64,000 bases of DNA from Carex sylvatica (Eukaryota > Streptophyta > Magnoliopsida > Poales > Cyperaceae), in contig CAXKVR010000019.1 of the NCBI GenBank assembly GCA_964058845.1, forward strand, positions 372,001 to 436,000, given 5' to 3'. Numbering within the stretch: the stretch's first letter is position 1; the number at the start of each line of letters is the position of its first letter. Both the position numbers and the translations under genes were made by a program. Below are positions 23,060-35,118 of this stretch, one piece after another. The notes beneath the pieces were generated by a model that was not told the origin of the DNA, did not search any database, and was given only the letters and a program-made list of their open reading frames with translations.

Positions 23060-24585
23060 AAATTTTCTGTTTTTTAAAATAGGTTAGTTTTATAGATTTG
23101 AATATGTGAAGTGATTATATTTGTTTTGAATAGGTTAGATTTATTTTTCAAAATTCGGATTTAATTTTAATAGGTTTTTAAAATAGGTTAGTTTTATAGA
23201 TTTGAATATGTGGAGTGATTATATTTGTTTTGAATAGATTAGATTTATTTTTCAAAATTCGGATTTATTTTTAATAGGTCTTTTAAAATAGGTTAGTTTA
23301 ATTTCTGTTTTTTTATTTCTGTTTTTTAATTTTCTGTTTTTTAAAATAGGTTAGTTTTATAGATTTGAATATGTGGAGTGATTATATTTGTTTTGAATAG
23401 ATTAGATTTATTTTTCAAAATTCGGATTTATTTTTAATAGGTCTTTTAAAATAGGTTAGTTTAATTTCTGTTTTTTATTTTCTGTTTTTTTATTTCTGTT
23501 TTTTAATTTTCTGTTTTTTAAAATAGGTTAGTTTTATAGATTTGAATATGTGGAGTGATTATATTTGTTTTGAATAGCTTAGATTTATTTTTCAAAATTC
23601 GGATTTATTTTTGATAGGTCTTTTAAAATAGGTTAGTTTAATTTCTGTTTTTTATTTTCTGTTTTTTATTTTCTGTTTTTTTATTTCTGTTTTTTAATTT
23701 TCTGTTTTTTAAAATAGGTTAGTTTTATAGATTTGAATATGTGGAGTGATTATATTTGTTTTGAATAGCTTAGATTTATTTTTCAAAATTCGGATTTATT
23801 TTTGATAGGTCTTTTAAAATAGGTTAGTTTAATTTCTGTTTTTTATTTTCTGTTTTTTTATTTTCTGTTTTTTAATTTCTGTTTTTTAAAATAGGTTAGT
23901 TTTATAGATTTGAATATGTGGAGTGATTATATTTGTTTTGAATAGATTAGATTTATTTTTCAAAATTCGGATTTATTTTTAATAGGTCTTTTAAAATAGG
24001 TTAGTTTAATTTCTGTTTTTTTATTTCTGTTTTTTAATTTTCTGTTTTTTAAAATAGGTTAGTTTTATAGATTTGAATATGTGGAGTGATTATATTTGTT
24101 TTGAATAGCTTAAATTTATTTTTCAAAATTCGGATTTATTTTTGATAGGTCTTTTAAAATAGGTTAGTTTAATTTCTGTTTTTTATTTTCTGTTTTTTTA
24201 TTTTCTGTTTTTTAATTTCTGTTTTTTAAAATAGGTTAGTTTTATAGATTTCAATATGTGGAGTGATTATATTTGTTTTGAATAGATTAGATTTATTTTT
24301 CAAAATTCGGATTTATTTTTGATAGGTCTTTTAAAATAGGTTAGTTTAATTTCTGTTTTTTATTTTCGGTTTTTTATTTTCTGTTTTTTAATTTCTGTTT
24401 TTTAAAATAGGTTAGTTTTATAGATTTGAATATGTGGAGTGATTATATTTGTTTTGAATAGCTTAGATTTATTTTTCAAAATTCGGATTTATTTTTGATA
24501 GGTCTTTTAAAATAGGTTAGTTTAATTTCTGTTTTTTATTTTCTGTTTTTTTATTTCTGTTTTTTAATTTCTGTTTTTTAATTTT
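23060..24585 (+). repeat. Tandem array 1 inside the hAT element, about 165-190 bp unit
   Basis: Nine copies of a block beginning AGGTTAGTTTTATAGATTTG (about 23081, 23184, 23347, 23527, 23718, 23891, 24057, 24232, 24409). Each contains GTGGAGTGATTATATTTG and TTTTTCAAAATTCGGATTTA and ends in a variable run of TTCTGTTTTTTAAT words. Copies are highly similar, so expansion was recent. Confidence 0.93.
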
Positions 24586-25390
24586 CAATGTATGTTAGAA
24601 TTATTTTGAATAGGTGAAATAATAAGGTTACATATTTTTTTTAATATGTCAAGTAATTTACATTTATTATTTTGAATAGGTTTTTTAAAATATGTTAGTT
24701 TAATTTCTATTTTTTTAATTCTGTTTTTTAAATTCTGTTTTTTAAATTCTGTTTTTTTAATTCTGTTTTTTAAATTCTGTTTTTTTATTTTCTGTTTTTT
24801 AATTTCTGTTTTTTAATTTCTGTTTTTTAATTTTCAATGTATGTTAGAATTATTTTGAATAGGTGAAATAATAAGGTTACATATTTTTTTTAATATGTCA
24901 AGTAATTTACATTTATTATTTTGAATAGGTTTTTTAAAATATGTTAGTTTAATTTCTGTTTTTTTAATTCTGTTTTTTAAATTCTGTTTTTTAAATTCTG
25001 TTTTTTAAATTCTGTTTTTTTATTTTCTGTTTTTTAATTTCTGTTTTTTAATTTTCAATGTATGTTAGAATTATTTTGAATAGGTGAAATAATAAGGTTA
25101 CATATTTTTTTTAATATGTCAAGTAATTTACATTTATTATTTTGAATAGGTTTTTTAAAATATGTTAGTTTAATTTCTGTTTTTTTAATTCTGTTTTTTT
25201 AATTCTGTTTTTTAAATTCTGTTTTTTTTAATTCTGTTTTTTAAATTCTGTTTTTTCATTTTCTGTTTTTTAATTTCTGTTTTTTAATTTTCAATGTATG
25301 TTAGAATTATTTTGAATAGGTGAAATAATAAGGTTACATATTTTTTTTAATATGTCAAGTAATTTACATTTATTATTTTGAATAGGTTTA
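24581..25390 (+). repeat. Tandem array 2 inside the hAT element, about 220-250 bp unit
   Basis: Four copies start TTTTCAATGTATGTTAGAAT (about 24583, 24831, 25053, 25288) and continue through GAAATAATAAGGTTACATA and TCAAGTAATTTACATTTATT to a TTCTGTTTTTTAA run. The last copy runs straight into the transposase start. Confidence 0.92.
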
Positions 25391-25394
25391 ATAA

Positions 25395-27912
25395 ATGTCA
25401 TCTCATCGTGATTCCGTGTAAGAGGACATCGCGAGACTGTCGGCCGATTTTTTTGGCCCGTCAATACCAAATTATCCACAAAGTTCCTCCCAAATTGCAC
25501 CACCTAATTATCCACAAAATTATCAAAGAAGGGACCAAATGCTAGATTTGAATTATCAACAACCCTCACAAATGAATGCACCGTATTATACTTCAAACGA
25601 TCCAAATGTATACATTCCACAAGAAACACTTCAACCGACACCACAGTATACATATGGAGGCATTGGCTCTTCTTCTGTAGCATCCAGTCAATTCACTGAC
25701 ACTTCTCCTATAGGAGGTACACCTTCGACAGGTGAACCTGAAATTCAAGAAGAAGTTGTCCCTCCTTCGACAAGTGATCCGCCGCAAAAACCAGCAGGAA
25801 AGAAGACTAAAAGACCTCCCCCCGAATACAATCAACCGTGGGCGAAATTTTACAAAATTACCAGAGGGAGTAACAACATTATGGCTTTTGGACAATGTAA
25901 GGTAAAAACTTGCCGAAAAACTTTTGAGTATAAACAAAGTAGTGGTTTGAGTAATTTTAAGAGACATGCCGAGTCGCACGAAAAAAGGGTGAGTTTCCAT
26001 CTGAAAATTCTGAACCGGAACAAATCCAAACCCTTATAAACGCGGATGGTACCAGAACAAATCCAAAATTCGATGAATCAAAAATGCTTAGTGAATTGGT
26101 CCGGTACATTACCCATAAAGAACAACCAATAAGTATGGGTGGTTGCACGAGTTTTGTCCGGTTATGCATTCGGGGGTTAGGTCAACCAATGTACAAGAGG
26201 ATCCATCATAGAAACATGGTTGGTGAAATAAAAAACCAGTTTACCTCCACCAAAAACGACCTTAAAGCTCTATTTGCATACCAAAACAATAAGGTGTCAA
26301 TTACCTCCGACATATGGACTGCCGGTAAACATGGCCTTGGGTACTCTTGTATTACCGGCCATTGGATCGATGATCATTGGGTATTACAAAAAAGAATATT
26401 AAGTTTTCGAGTTTTGGATTCCCCCCACACTGCAACTGTAATTTTCAAATCCATTATTGAGGTTTTAGAAGAGTATAACCTTAAGAGGAATTTTGGTAAC
26501 AAGGTTTTTTCTATATCCTTCGATAATGCTAGCAACAACATTGCTTCCATTGAGATTTTTAAACTGTCACTAAACCCGATCATGAATGGTGAAATGTTTC
26601 ACCAAAAGTGTGCTTGCCACATTCTTAACCTCGTCATGAAGGCGGGTCTAAAAACAGAAGCCGTAAAACTATTGATAATTAAATTTAAGAATGCCCTCAA
26701 CCACATTGTTTCAAACCAAGAAAGAAAACAACAGTTTGCTGCATTATGCGTCACCTATAGATTGAGCAAGTTGAAGGTACCTTGGGATATAGATACCCGT
26801 TGGAACTCAACATATATGTTGTTGAACCGATGCCTTCCCTACAAAGCTGTCATAGGTGAGTTTTTGAGAAGCTCCAACCCCGAGGCATTGCAATTCGAAC
26901 TCATTGACGAAGAATGGGATAAACTGCAAAGGCTTAGCAAATTCCTTGGAATCTTTTTTACTGCAACAGTTCAACTATCATGCTCGTACTCACCGACGTC
27001 GTTTGAGTTGCTGAGACATCTCTATGAAATCTCCAAGGTGTATTGCGAATTAGAACAATCTGAAATCTATGATGCATCTCTCACGCCAATTGTAGATGCT
27101 ATGAAACAAAAATTCCTAAAATATTGAGAAGATGTACCTCTCCTAGCCATTATCACAAACTGCCTCCACCCGGCATACAAGAAGTTTTACACGATCAAAG
27201 TAGTTGAGAGGTACAAACAGAATTTACATTTAGACTCAACCGGAGTGGAGGCTTACGTGAATTCGAAGTTCGATGAGATGTTTAACATATACCACTCAAG
27301 AATGAGTGACAACCGAAACCCAGCTTCGTCCCGTCCCGCCCCTAGGTATGAATATAAATATACATGTGTTTTCAATCTTTATTATTTATAATATCTACAT
27401 TATTTGTCCACTAATTTTTTTAATTGTTAAATAGTTCCACTACTAGGAGCACTAGTAGTGGTGGATTATTAGCAGATTTTCAGTCGGAGAGCCAACTGCA
27501 CACATCCGCAAACGAGTTATTGGGCTATATATCGATGATCAATGAAATTGAAGAAGGACTTGACGTTATGGCATGGTGGAGGAGGCATCAAAGTTCCTTG
27601 CCAACGCTGGCTATGATGGCCCGCGATGTATTTGCTGTGCCCGTATCAATCGTCCCTTCTGAAAGTTATTTCAGTTCGGCGAACAGGATCCTCTCTGATA
27701 AACGAAGTAAGTTGGGTGCACATGTTTTTGAGAGACTTGTGTGCTTGAAGGATTGGATTGCTGCTGAAGAGCGTACGCAACATGTGCCTCAACAACCATT
27801 ATCATCTGAAGCCGACACTGAAGAAAGCGGTACCGAGGCGCGACGTGAGGCTAATTCGGATTCTGACGGTGCCGAAGAGAGCGAACAATGGTATATGAAT
27901 CCAAACTACTAA
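25395..27912 (+). pseudogene. hAT transposase, broken by two stops and one frameshift
   Basis: It starts at ATG 25395. The ninth codon is TAA (25419), then the same frame runs into a Gln/Pro/Asn-rich N-terminus and a BED zinc finger (CKVKTC...HAESH, about 25895-25975). A one-base shift in the A-run near 25980-25990 moves the frame. The middle contains the RNase H-like core (SFDNASNN, KCACHILNLVMK, DTRWNSTYMLLNR, RLSKFLGIF). A Trp codon is TGA at 27125. An intron (27346-27434, GT-AG) joins in phase to the C-terminal hAT dimerisation domain (WWRRHQSSLPTLAMMARDVF, SESYFSSANRILSDKRSKL) and a Glu/Ser-rich tail. Only a few lesions break an otherwise complete gene. In function it would cut and paste its own element. 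Confidence 0.92.
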
Positions 27913-29518
27913 ATAGGTAGTGTCGGTATAAATTTCTAACCTCTTTTAATCTTTATGGTTATTTTTTAAATTATAAATTTCTAAACATTTCAATTAGTTT
28001 TTAAGTTATCTATTTTAAAAAAGAATTACTAACAAAAAAAAAGTTAGAACTCCGCCTATGTTATTTTACATAGCCGGTCCCAAGCCCGGAATTAAGGAGG
28101 AGGGTAACTTTTATTTTTTAATCTATTATTTTAAAATTATTCATAATTATTTTTAAAGTAATTGATTTAAGAAAAATTTTATTTTTATTTTATTCTTTTA
28201 AAGTAAAAGATTTAATTATATTTTTGATTTATATTTTATGTAACCTATTAAAAATAAATGAACGTTTATAAAATATATTATAGATATAAATAAATTATGA
28301 AACTATATAATTAGAATGAAAATTTGAAAATAAAATAAAATGACTGGTGTAAAGAAATAAATAAATACATTTGTATTTAGCCGAATAAATATACAAATTT
28401 TCGCATGAATATTTTTTATATATAAGTTACAAATTTTATTTATTTATATACACTATTTAATATTTAACTATTTTGATTTTAAAAGTCGAATTATAAACAC
28501 GTAATAATATTCGTACAACACCGTAAAAAAAAACCGTAAAAAAAGAAAAGAAAAAAAAACAGAAAAAAAAACAGAAAAAAAAAAACAGAAAAAAAAAACC
28601 GAAAAAAAAAACCGAAAAAAAAAGAACAAAAAAAACCGAAAAAAAAACAGACAAAAAACCCAGAAAAAAACAGAAAAAAAAACAGGGAAAAAAAAAAAAA
28701 AAAACAAACCGGACCGGACCGGGTACCCGACCCGAACCGGGTACCATACCCGGACCGCCCTACCCGTGCCGGGTACCACGGGCACGGGTATAACTCGAGT
28801 AGGGTGCGGGTTTTAAAAAATATACCCGAGTATACCCGACCCGAGATACCCGTTTACCCGACCTACCCGTACCCGACCCAAACCCGTACCCGACCCCGGA
28901 TACGCCCGGTCCGCCCGAACCCGGTCCGAGAGCAGCCCACTAGCTATGACACACGGGGCCCTTTAATATTATTGTGGATCTCAATTAGACTGTTCTGATC
29001 TATTAACACACGTTATGTTAATGCAGAGGATACAAATTCCGCTTTGTGAAGATTTAGTTCATATCAGACTCCGGTGTTTATGTATTCTTTCTACGGTAAT
29101 TTCTATTTTGACTTTTAGTTCATATTAGACTTTTAATTTTTACATATGTACAAAAATTATCTAACAAGAGCTAGCTTCAGATATATAATTAAGTAATTAA
29201 CCTTTTCCCTTGAAAAAACGGACAAGTAACACTTTCCACATACAATTAAGAAAGTGTTTCTCAAATATATATATATATATTTTTTATCAAATTATAAGCT
29301 TAGCATGATAATTAATGTATCCGAAAAGATATATGTTTAGTTCCTTACAAAAATCTAAAAAGAAAGGATTATAATAAAAGGCCAATTTAAAAATAAATAG
29401 AGTTAAAACAAAGGATTATAATAAAGATATATGTTCAGCTATATTCACCGTTGTAATGGACTACTGGTGCCCTGCAAATAAAGATTGATCTTAATTCCAA
29501 AAGAGTAATTTTTTTATT

Positions 29519-29641
<123 letters not shown>

Positions 29642-30109
29642 TGTTGTTGTTAATATTAACATTTTTTGATACTGAATGGAGATCTAACTCATCAACTTTC
29701 ATTTAATGTTTATAAATAATCTATTCGGATTTTAAGCTCACAATGTTACCTTTTGTAAGTGGACTAAAGAATCGTTGAGTACAAAATGCTCTAATAAAGA
29801 AGCAAGCAAATAAATGGAGCAAACCAAGAAACCATGACAATAAGTAAGCAAACACAATAAATTAGAGATGATACAAGATTTTATGTGGAAACTCTTTCAG
29901 AAAAAAATTCCGGAAACACATGACACAAATCCACTAAATCAAAGAGTCTTATAAGTACAAATAGATTAAAAATTCTCAATAGCACTCTCTTACAAACTAG
30001 TTTAAAAAAAAAAAAATCAAACTCTAGAGCTCAATGAAGAGGCAACAGAAACAAACAGACAGAACTCCTTTTCTGACTTGTGAAATGGCTTATCCGTCTC
30101 TGGAACTTT

Positions 30110-30425
30110 CGGCAGCTACTTTAATTGGAATCCACCATGCAATTACCAAGCACCACCACCGGTGCTATGTTTTCTACCGATAGCAAAGCAAAGAATTCAG
30201 CAGCAACTTCAATTAAATTGGAGACTTGATTACCATTGGTTTGACTGGTTGACCTATAGGAGAAAGACCAAAACGGCTCCTTCAATTAAATAGCCCATTA
30301 GCATCGGTTGATTAGTTCTACCGATAGCAAATGCACCAATTTCCATCGGCTCAGTTTCTTGCCGATAGAAAATGAATCAAGCAACATCGGTTAGACTCAA
30401 AACCGATGACAAAGGCAAAACGGAC
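30110..30425. mobile_element. CACTA-like subterminal fragment
   Basis: CCGATAGCAAA or ACCGATGACAAA and the inverse CATCGGTT recur at about 30176, 30300, 30324, 30337, 30355, 30383 and 30400. Alternating ACCGATGGC-type repeats on both strands are characteristic of CACTA subterminal regions in plants. No CACTA terminus was identified, so the call is tentative. Confidence 0.35.
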
Positions 30426-30685
30426 TGGACCCGTTAATTAATTGTCTTCAACTCCAACAAAAATGGTTTAAGGAGTCATTTATTTGTTGCATGTTGCCGA
30501 TTGATCATCAATTATTGATAATTGCAGCGAAAACTGTTTCTGCTGGTGGAACTTCAAAAGCTCTTCAGCTAGCAACACAGAAATAGAAAATTGGCAATAT
30601 ATAGGAATAGAGAGAAATTGTCAAAGTACCACGGTCCTAATTAATACGACTCTCCCAATTGATCATGGAACAGTAGCATAAAAAG

Positions 30686-30836
30686 GAGAACTAGTTTTTA
30701 ATCTAGTGGCAAAGACACATGGTCTCTATGTGAGAGGTCATGAGTTCAAAATCCGGATGGAGAAAATTCTTTGTTATAATAACAAGAGTATTAAATAGTT
30801 GGGTGGCTTAACGTCCAACCTTTACATAAAAAAAAA
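30686..30836 (+). mobile_element. tRNA-derived SINE with 17-bp TSD
   Basis: It contains a box A-like CTAGTGGCAAAGACAC (about 30712) and a box B-like GAGTTCAAAATCC (about 30751), spaced as in a tRNA promoter, and ends in an A-run. The 17-bp direct repeat AACAGTAGCATAAAAAG lies at 30669-30685 and 30837-30853. RNA polymerase III transcription and LINE-assisted insertion are inferred from the family. Confidence 0.88.
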
Positions 30837-31122
30837 AACAGTAGCATAAAAAGTAATTCATAAATATTACCTCACCTCTTCCCTTTTAACCAACAATTTC
30901 TTTTTAAATCCTTTGTGAAAAGCGAGAACCACTGTACCACATCTTGATTAAAACAACATGGCCTCTAATTCAAAATCACGGTTTAAATATGAGTTACTTT
31001 TTATTTAAAAAAATAATTATGAAAAGTTAATGCGCGGAAAGGTTTACAAATTAAGGTTGTTTTATTTTTAATGAGAAAAGAAGAAATATGAAATCTTTTT
31101 GGATTTCAATGGGAAAATAAAC

Positions 31123-31126
<4 letters not shown>

Positions 31127-31154
<28 letters not shown>
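31127..31154. repeat. (AT)n microsatellite
   Basis: Uninterrupted dinucleotide run of about 28 bp. Confidence 0.9.
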
Positions 31155-31157
<3 letters not shown>

Positions 31158-31539
31158 TTTTTATTGGGGAAATAGGCAATTTCAAGAGTTATTGAGATAT
31201 GAGCAATTAATAAACACTAATATATATTACAAGCTATTAATTAATCAAGCAGTTATTCAACCTAAAGGCGCGCCTAATAAACACTAATACCTTCCAAGCG
31301 TACTTAATTGGCCAAAGGAAGTAAGCATCTGCATGGCAGGTGCAAGAGGCAGAAAGCTGGAAGAAGTAAAGTGAGTCCGAATATAGTTGCAATGCCATGT
31401 TCACTTTGGCATATTCACCTGCAAAAGTTCAATACAAGTTCCTTTCTTTTGAGACAATAAAGTTCAGCTACTCTTTAATATAGTAAATCCTGCATAATAA
31501 GCTGTACTATATAATATGCTCTTTAATTAATTTGACCAA

Positions 31540-31928
31540 TTTTTTTCCTCCTATGTTTTTAAAAACTTTAATAACTCAAAATTTGAAACTTAAAAGTTAA
31601 AATAAAACCGTTAGATATGATCAACATTATTTTATCTATGCATATGTAAAAAAAATATGAAATTTCAACTTAGTTTTGGTTGTCATCAAGAGCTTGTAAA
31701 AACATACTAATTAATGTGGATAATTTCTAGACGTTAATTTTTCAACTTATTAATTCATATAAAAACGAAACCGAAATGTGATAATTTTTTGTGAGCATAT
31801 AGAGAAAATAACATAGATCACATCTAAAGAATTTATTTTGACATTTATAATTTAAATTTTGAGCTGTTAATGTTTCAAAAATAAAAGTATAATGCAGACA
31901 CAAAAAATAAAGATATTTGAACCCTTCT
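31540..31928. mobile_element. Palindromic MITE, second copy of the 8334-8746 family
   Basis: It shares TTTTAAAAACTTTAATAACT, GGTTGTCATCAAGAGCTTGT and the right-arm TTTAAATTTTGAG with the copy in the RMC1 intron, at lower identity in the ends. Confidence 0.75.
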
Positions 31929-31959
31929 CATGCTATATATATAACCTCTATATATATGG

Positions 31960-32387
31960 AGCAAAGCTAGGGTGTGATGTGCTCACCAAGAGAGTTTGGT
32001 GAGCACAACTCCAAAAGTATATCAGATCGATTTTAAATGGCGAATCCAAACAGTTGAAATTCATGTACTTCATGAGTGATGTGTGTACATATATGTGCAA
32101 AATTTTGAAAGTTTCAAGTTTATTTGCTACAAGGTCAAGCGGTGAAAGAAATGATAAAAATTAAATATATAAAACTAACTTATAAATTTACTTATAAAAT
32201 GTTTCTTTGACTGTTGATCTTGTAGCAAATAAACTCAAAATTTTTAAAATTTTGTATGTAAATGCATCACTCATGAAGTACATGAATTTCAACTGTTTGA
32301 ATTATGTACTTGAAGTCGATACAATATATTTTTAGAATTGTGCTCACCAAACTCTCTTGGTGAGCACATAACACCTTAGCTTTGTTC
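31960..32387. mobile_element. Palindromic MITE (CTCACCAAGAGAGTTTGGTG)
   Basis: The arms AGCAAAGCTAGGGTGTGATG and AACACCTTAGCTTTG plus TGTGCTCACCAAGAGAGTTT and its inverse make a foldback. The internal ACTTCATGAGTGATG is shared with the families at 4907 and 58613. Confidence 0.78.
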
Positions 32388-32785
32388 ATATATATGATGT
32401 GATCAGAACCATTTGATAGGACATTTTAAATGACACTAAATTTTAGTTAAAAGTAACAAGTAACATGTACGTACGTACGTAAAAGCGCTTTCTTATAAAA
32501 TTTCATTACCAATTTATCATAAAAGAAGTGACGTTAAGTACAGATTAAACATTAATTAGGATTGAACACAATTTCATGGGTTTCAGTGGGATTTTTGGAT
32601 TAATGTTAGGGACTGTTCAGTTCTTAATCCCGAGATGAGATTTTACGAGTTCTGAAACATACAAACTAATTCATGAAAAAAACATTCTTGTGAGTATACA
32701 CATAAATAATTATAAGAATGTACTACAATTAATGTTAGATTGTATCATGAAAATAGTTGTGTAAAGACTTTATTTATATTTAAAG

Positions 32786-33503
32786 CAGTGTTTTATTTAA
32801 ATAACGATATGTGGTTATTGGACAGATAAGGTGTCGCCAAGCGATTAATCGGCCATATTTGGAAATAATCGATCATCCGATTAATCAAAAAAATTCATGA
32901 CGGTTTGATTGCTGTTAGGGGTGGCAAAAAAGTTCATAGCTCGTGGATCGATCGTAACTCGTATCTGACTCGCTCGCTAACAACTCGTTTGTTAGTGGAC
33001 AGAGCTGTTAACGAACCAGCTCATCACTAGCTCGATTCAAAATTAACAAGTTTGAGCTAGGGACTGGCTTGCTAGCGAGCTAGCGGGTCAGCTCTGTCCA
33101 AGTATGAATTTATGAATTGGTATGAATTTGTATGAATTTAGTATGTATGAATTTATTTTGTGAACTATGTTTGTATGAATTTGGAGATTTAGTATTTTTA
33201 GTATGTATGAATTTAGTTACAAGTTTAATTTATGGTAGTTGACTTTATAATACATTATCTAATCCATTTGGACTTTTGGCCCACGAGCTGGCTCAGCTCT
33301 CTCGTTGTCAAAACAAGCGAGCCACAAGTCAATTTTTCAGCTCAGATCTAAATATTGGCTTGCTCATGACTTGCTCGTTGCTAAAATGAGTGAGCCATGA
33401 GCTTGGTCTAGCTCGGACCGAACCAGCTCGTTGCCAGTCCTAATCATCGTCAACGACTAATCGTCCGATTAATCGACCTAAACGGATATTTTTTACAACA
33501 CTG
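32786..33503. mobile_element. hAT-type element with TSD ATTTAAAG, carrying a nested hAT
   Basis: It starts CAGTGTTTTATTTAAATAA and ends TTTTTTACAACACTG. Exact ATTTAAAG flanks lie at 32778-32785 and 33504-33511. Same family as 4243-4427. It is interrupted at 32916-33442 by another hAT MITE. Confidence 0.88.
32916..33442. mobile_element. Nested hAT MITE with GCTCGT/ACGAGC repeats
   Basis: The ends are TAGGGGTGGCAAAAAAG and CGTTGCCAGTCCTA. Both halves are rich in AGCTCG / CGAGCT words. The 8-bp flanks (ATTGCTGT, ATCATCGT) match only partly, so the duplication has decayed or the border is imprecise. A right-end relative ends at 47685 and a full relative lies at 59971-60518. Confidence 0.75.
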
Positions 33504-33511
33504 ATTTAAAG

Positions 33512-34930
33512 TATGTTTTTTTTTATTATATTACACATACCTGAATTTTTTATTTATATTAAATCTGATTGAATGTTTAGCATGTTATTAGTTAATGCGT
33601 TGTATTAATTTGCAAATTACTTTAATTTACATTATTAACTAACGTCTTTTAAAAATTGGTATAATTAATTATTTAATATATACTACACATCATGCAAATT
33701 AGACAAACTACTTTTACAAATAAATAAATATAACACAGATACAACAATAAAAATACTCGAATAATTTTAACATATTGAAAATGAAAAATGAAGTCACGTA
33801 TTAAATTTCATTCTATATAAGCTCCTGACAATTATAATTTATCACAAATTAGTTTTGTCCCTTAATAATGAAAGAAACCCCTGGAGAGAGAGATAACAAG
33901 TAATCATGTATGGGGAAAAATAATTGAGTGCTACCATGTTTTTTTACTACAAAATAACAAAGGATGTGAATTATTAGAATGACAATTAATTGTATCCAAT
34001 CTCTGAATCTCATCTCCAGTTTAAAAAAAAGGGTAACCGAATAGAGATGATGAGAAAAATTTCCCATGATATGTTGTGTATGTGGACTTTTTTTCTCTCT
34101 CTAACCCATCTTGGTTTTTTATTTTCCAAGTTCATTCTTATACAAAACTCAGAATAATGGGAAGAAAATTATTAGCTTCGACCCATTATTTTCCCAAGAG
34201 CCTGTGTACTATATATATGGGGATGATTTCAAAATAGTTTTTAACTTATATGTCTTCCATTTATGATTTCATTTTAATTAATTCATTGTGTAACTAGTTT
34301 TCTCAATTTATTTTAATATTTTTTAGAAATAAAGTATCGTGATTTAATTGTACTTGAGCTCACCATCACTTACAACTTTACTTTTTACAATTTTTTATTT
34401 TCCTGAAGTTTTTATTTTATATTTGATCAGAAAATTATATTGATAACAAATCTTTCAATAAAGAAATATTCTCCCCCATAAATATTTTGCTCAAATCAAA
34501 ATTTAAAGTACAACCAAACATTCATTTCTACACATATTCATAACTATTTATGTGCACATTTTCATAAAATCCCATACTGCATATCCCCTGACAACCGAAT
34601 TAACATGCCCTACATATATTGTCCTCAAGTGCAACAATTAATTATTAGTCGTCTGTTTCTATGGTTAGTACACATTGTTCTATAGTGGATGAAGGTGGTT
34701 AGCTAGTCATAGCACAACCAACTAAGAAAAGTAAAGCGCATGCCAAAGCAGTTCAATCAAATCATCAATTAATTAACACATCCAAATCAACTCATAATGA
34801 ATCCAAATTATTAAGCCAATGAATAATCTAGACAAACATTTAATGCTACTAAAAACAGAAAAAGAAGTGGACTCAAGTTGCAATTGAGGTGCTGTAAGTT
34901 GTAACCTACGCAGAAGTAGCTGTACAAACT
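33512..34930. other. Intergenic, no gene seen
   Basis: AT-rich DNA; the 72-residue frame at 33849-34067 has no family signature. Confidence 0.5.
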
Positions 34931-34932
34931 AC

Positions 34933-35118
34933 GAGTCCGCATAGTCCGCATTAACTCAAAAGAGCATCTTTTGAGTAACACATCTCGGCTGTCTGATTTT
35001 AAATGAAATCAATTCGATCACAGTTTATAATTCGGAGAACTCTTAAAACGGATCGGATGGTCCAAATACATTGACTAAAAAAATTCTTTTTTTAGTTAAT
35101 GCAGAGGATACGAATTCT
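34933..35118. mobile_element. Small MITE (uninterrupted copy of the 22036/29040 element)
   Basis: GAGTCCGCATAGTCCGCATT at the left and AGTTAATGCAGAGGATACGA at the right are imperfect inverted repeats. The inside matches the two halves that flank the 6.8-kb hAT element. Confidence 0.65.

Larger units (their letters stand above)
22137..28942 (+). mobile_element. 6.8-kb hAT transposon with TSD GCTATGAC
   Basis: It starts TAGAGGATTGCAAATACCC and ends GAGCAGCCCACTA (imperfect TIR, TAGnGGnnTGC). The exact 8-bp duplication GCTATGAC is at 22129-22136 and 28943-28950. Both ends carry about 300 bp of GC-rich ACCCGACCCG / GGGTACGGG repeats, the likely transposase-binding region. From left to right: subterminal repeats, a pyrimidine-rich stretch (22480-22620), tandem array 1, tandem array 2, the transposase (25395-27912), AT-rich DNA, an AAAACAGAAA/AAAACCGAAA purine tract (28520-28705), and the right subterminal repeats. 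The transposase is damaged, so this copy is not autonomous now. Exact flanks suggest a fairly recent insertion. Confidence 0.95.
22036..29040. mobile_element. MITE split by the 6.8-kb hAT element
   Basis: The left piece 22036-22136 (TTAATTCAAAAAGAGCATCT) and right piece 28943-29040 (GTTAATGCAGAGGATACAAA) together match an uninterrupted relative at 34933-35118. The hAT transposon therefore landed inside an older small element. Confidence 0.7.

Noticed and set aside
28457..28998. Phe-rich and Pro/Arg-rich frames
   Set aside because: They are produced by the AAAACAGAAA purine tract and the right subterminal repeats.
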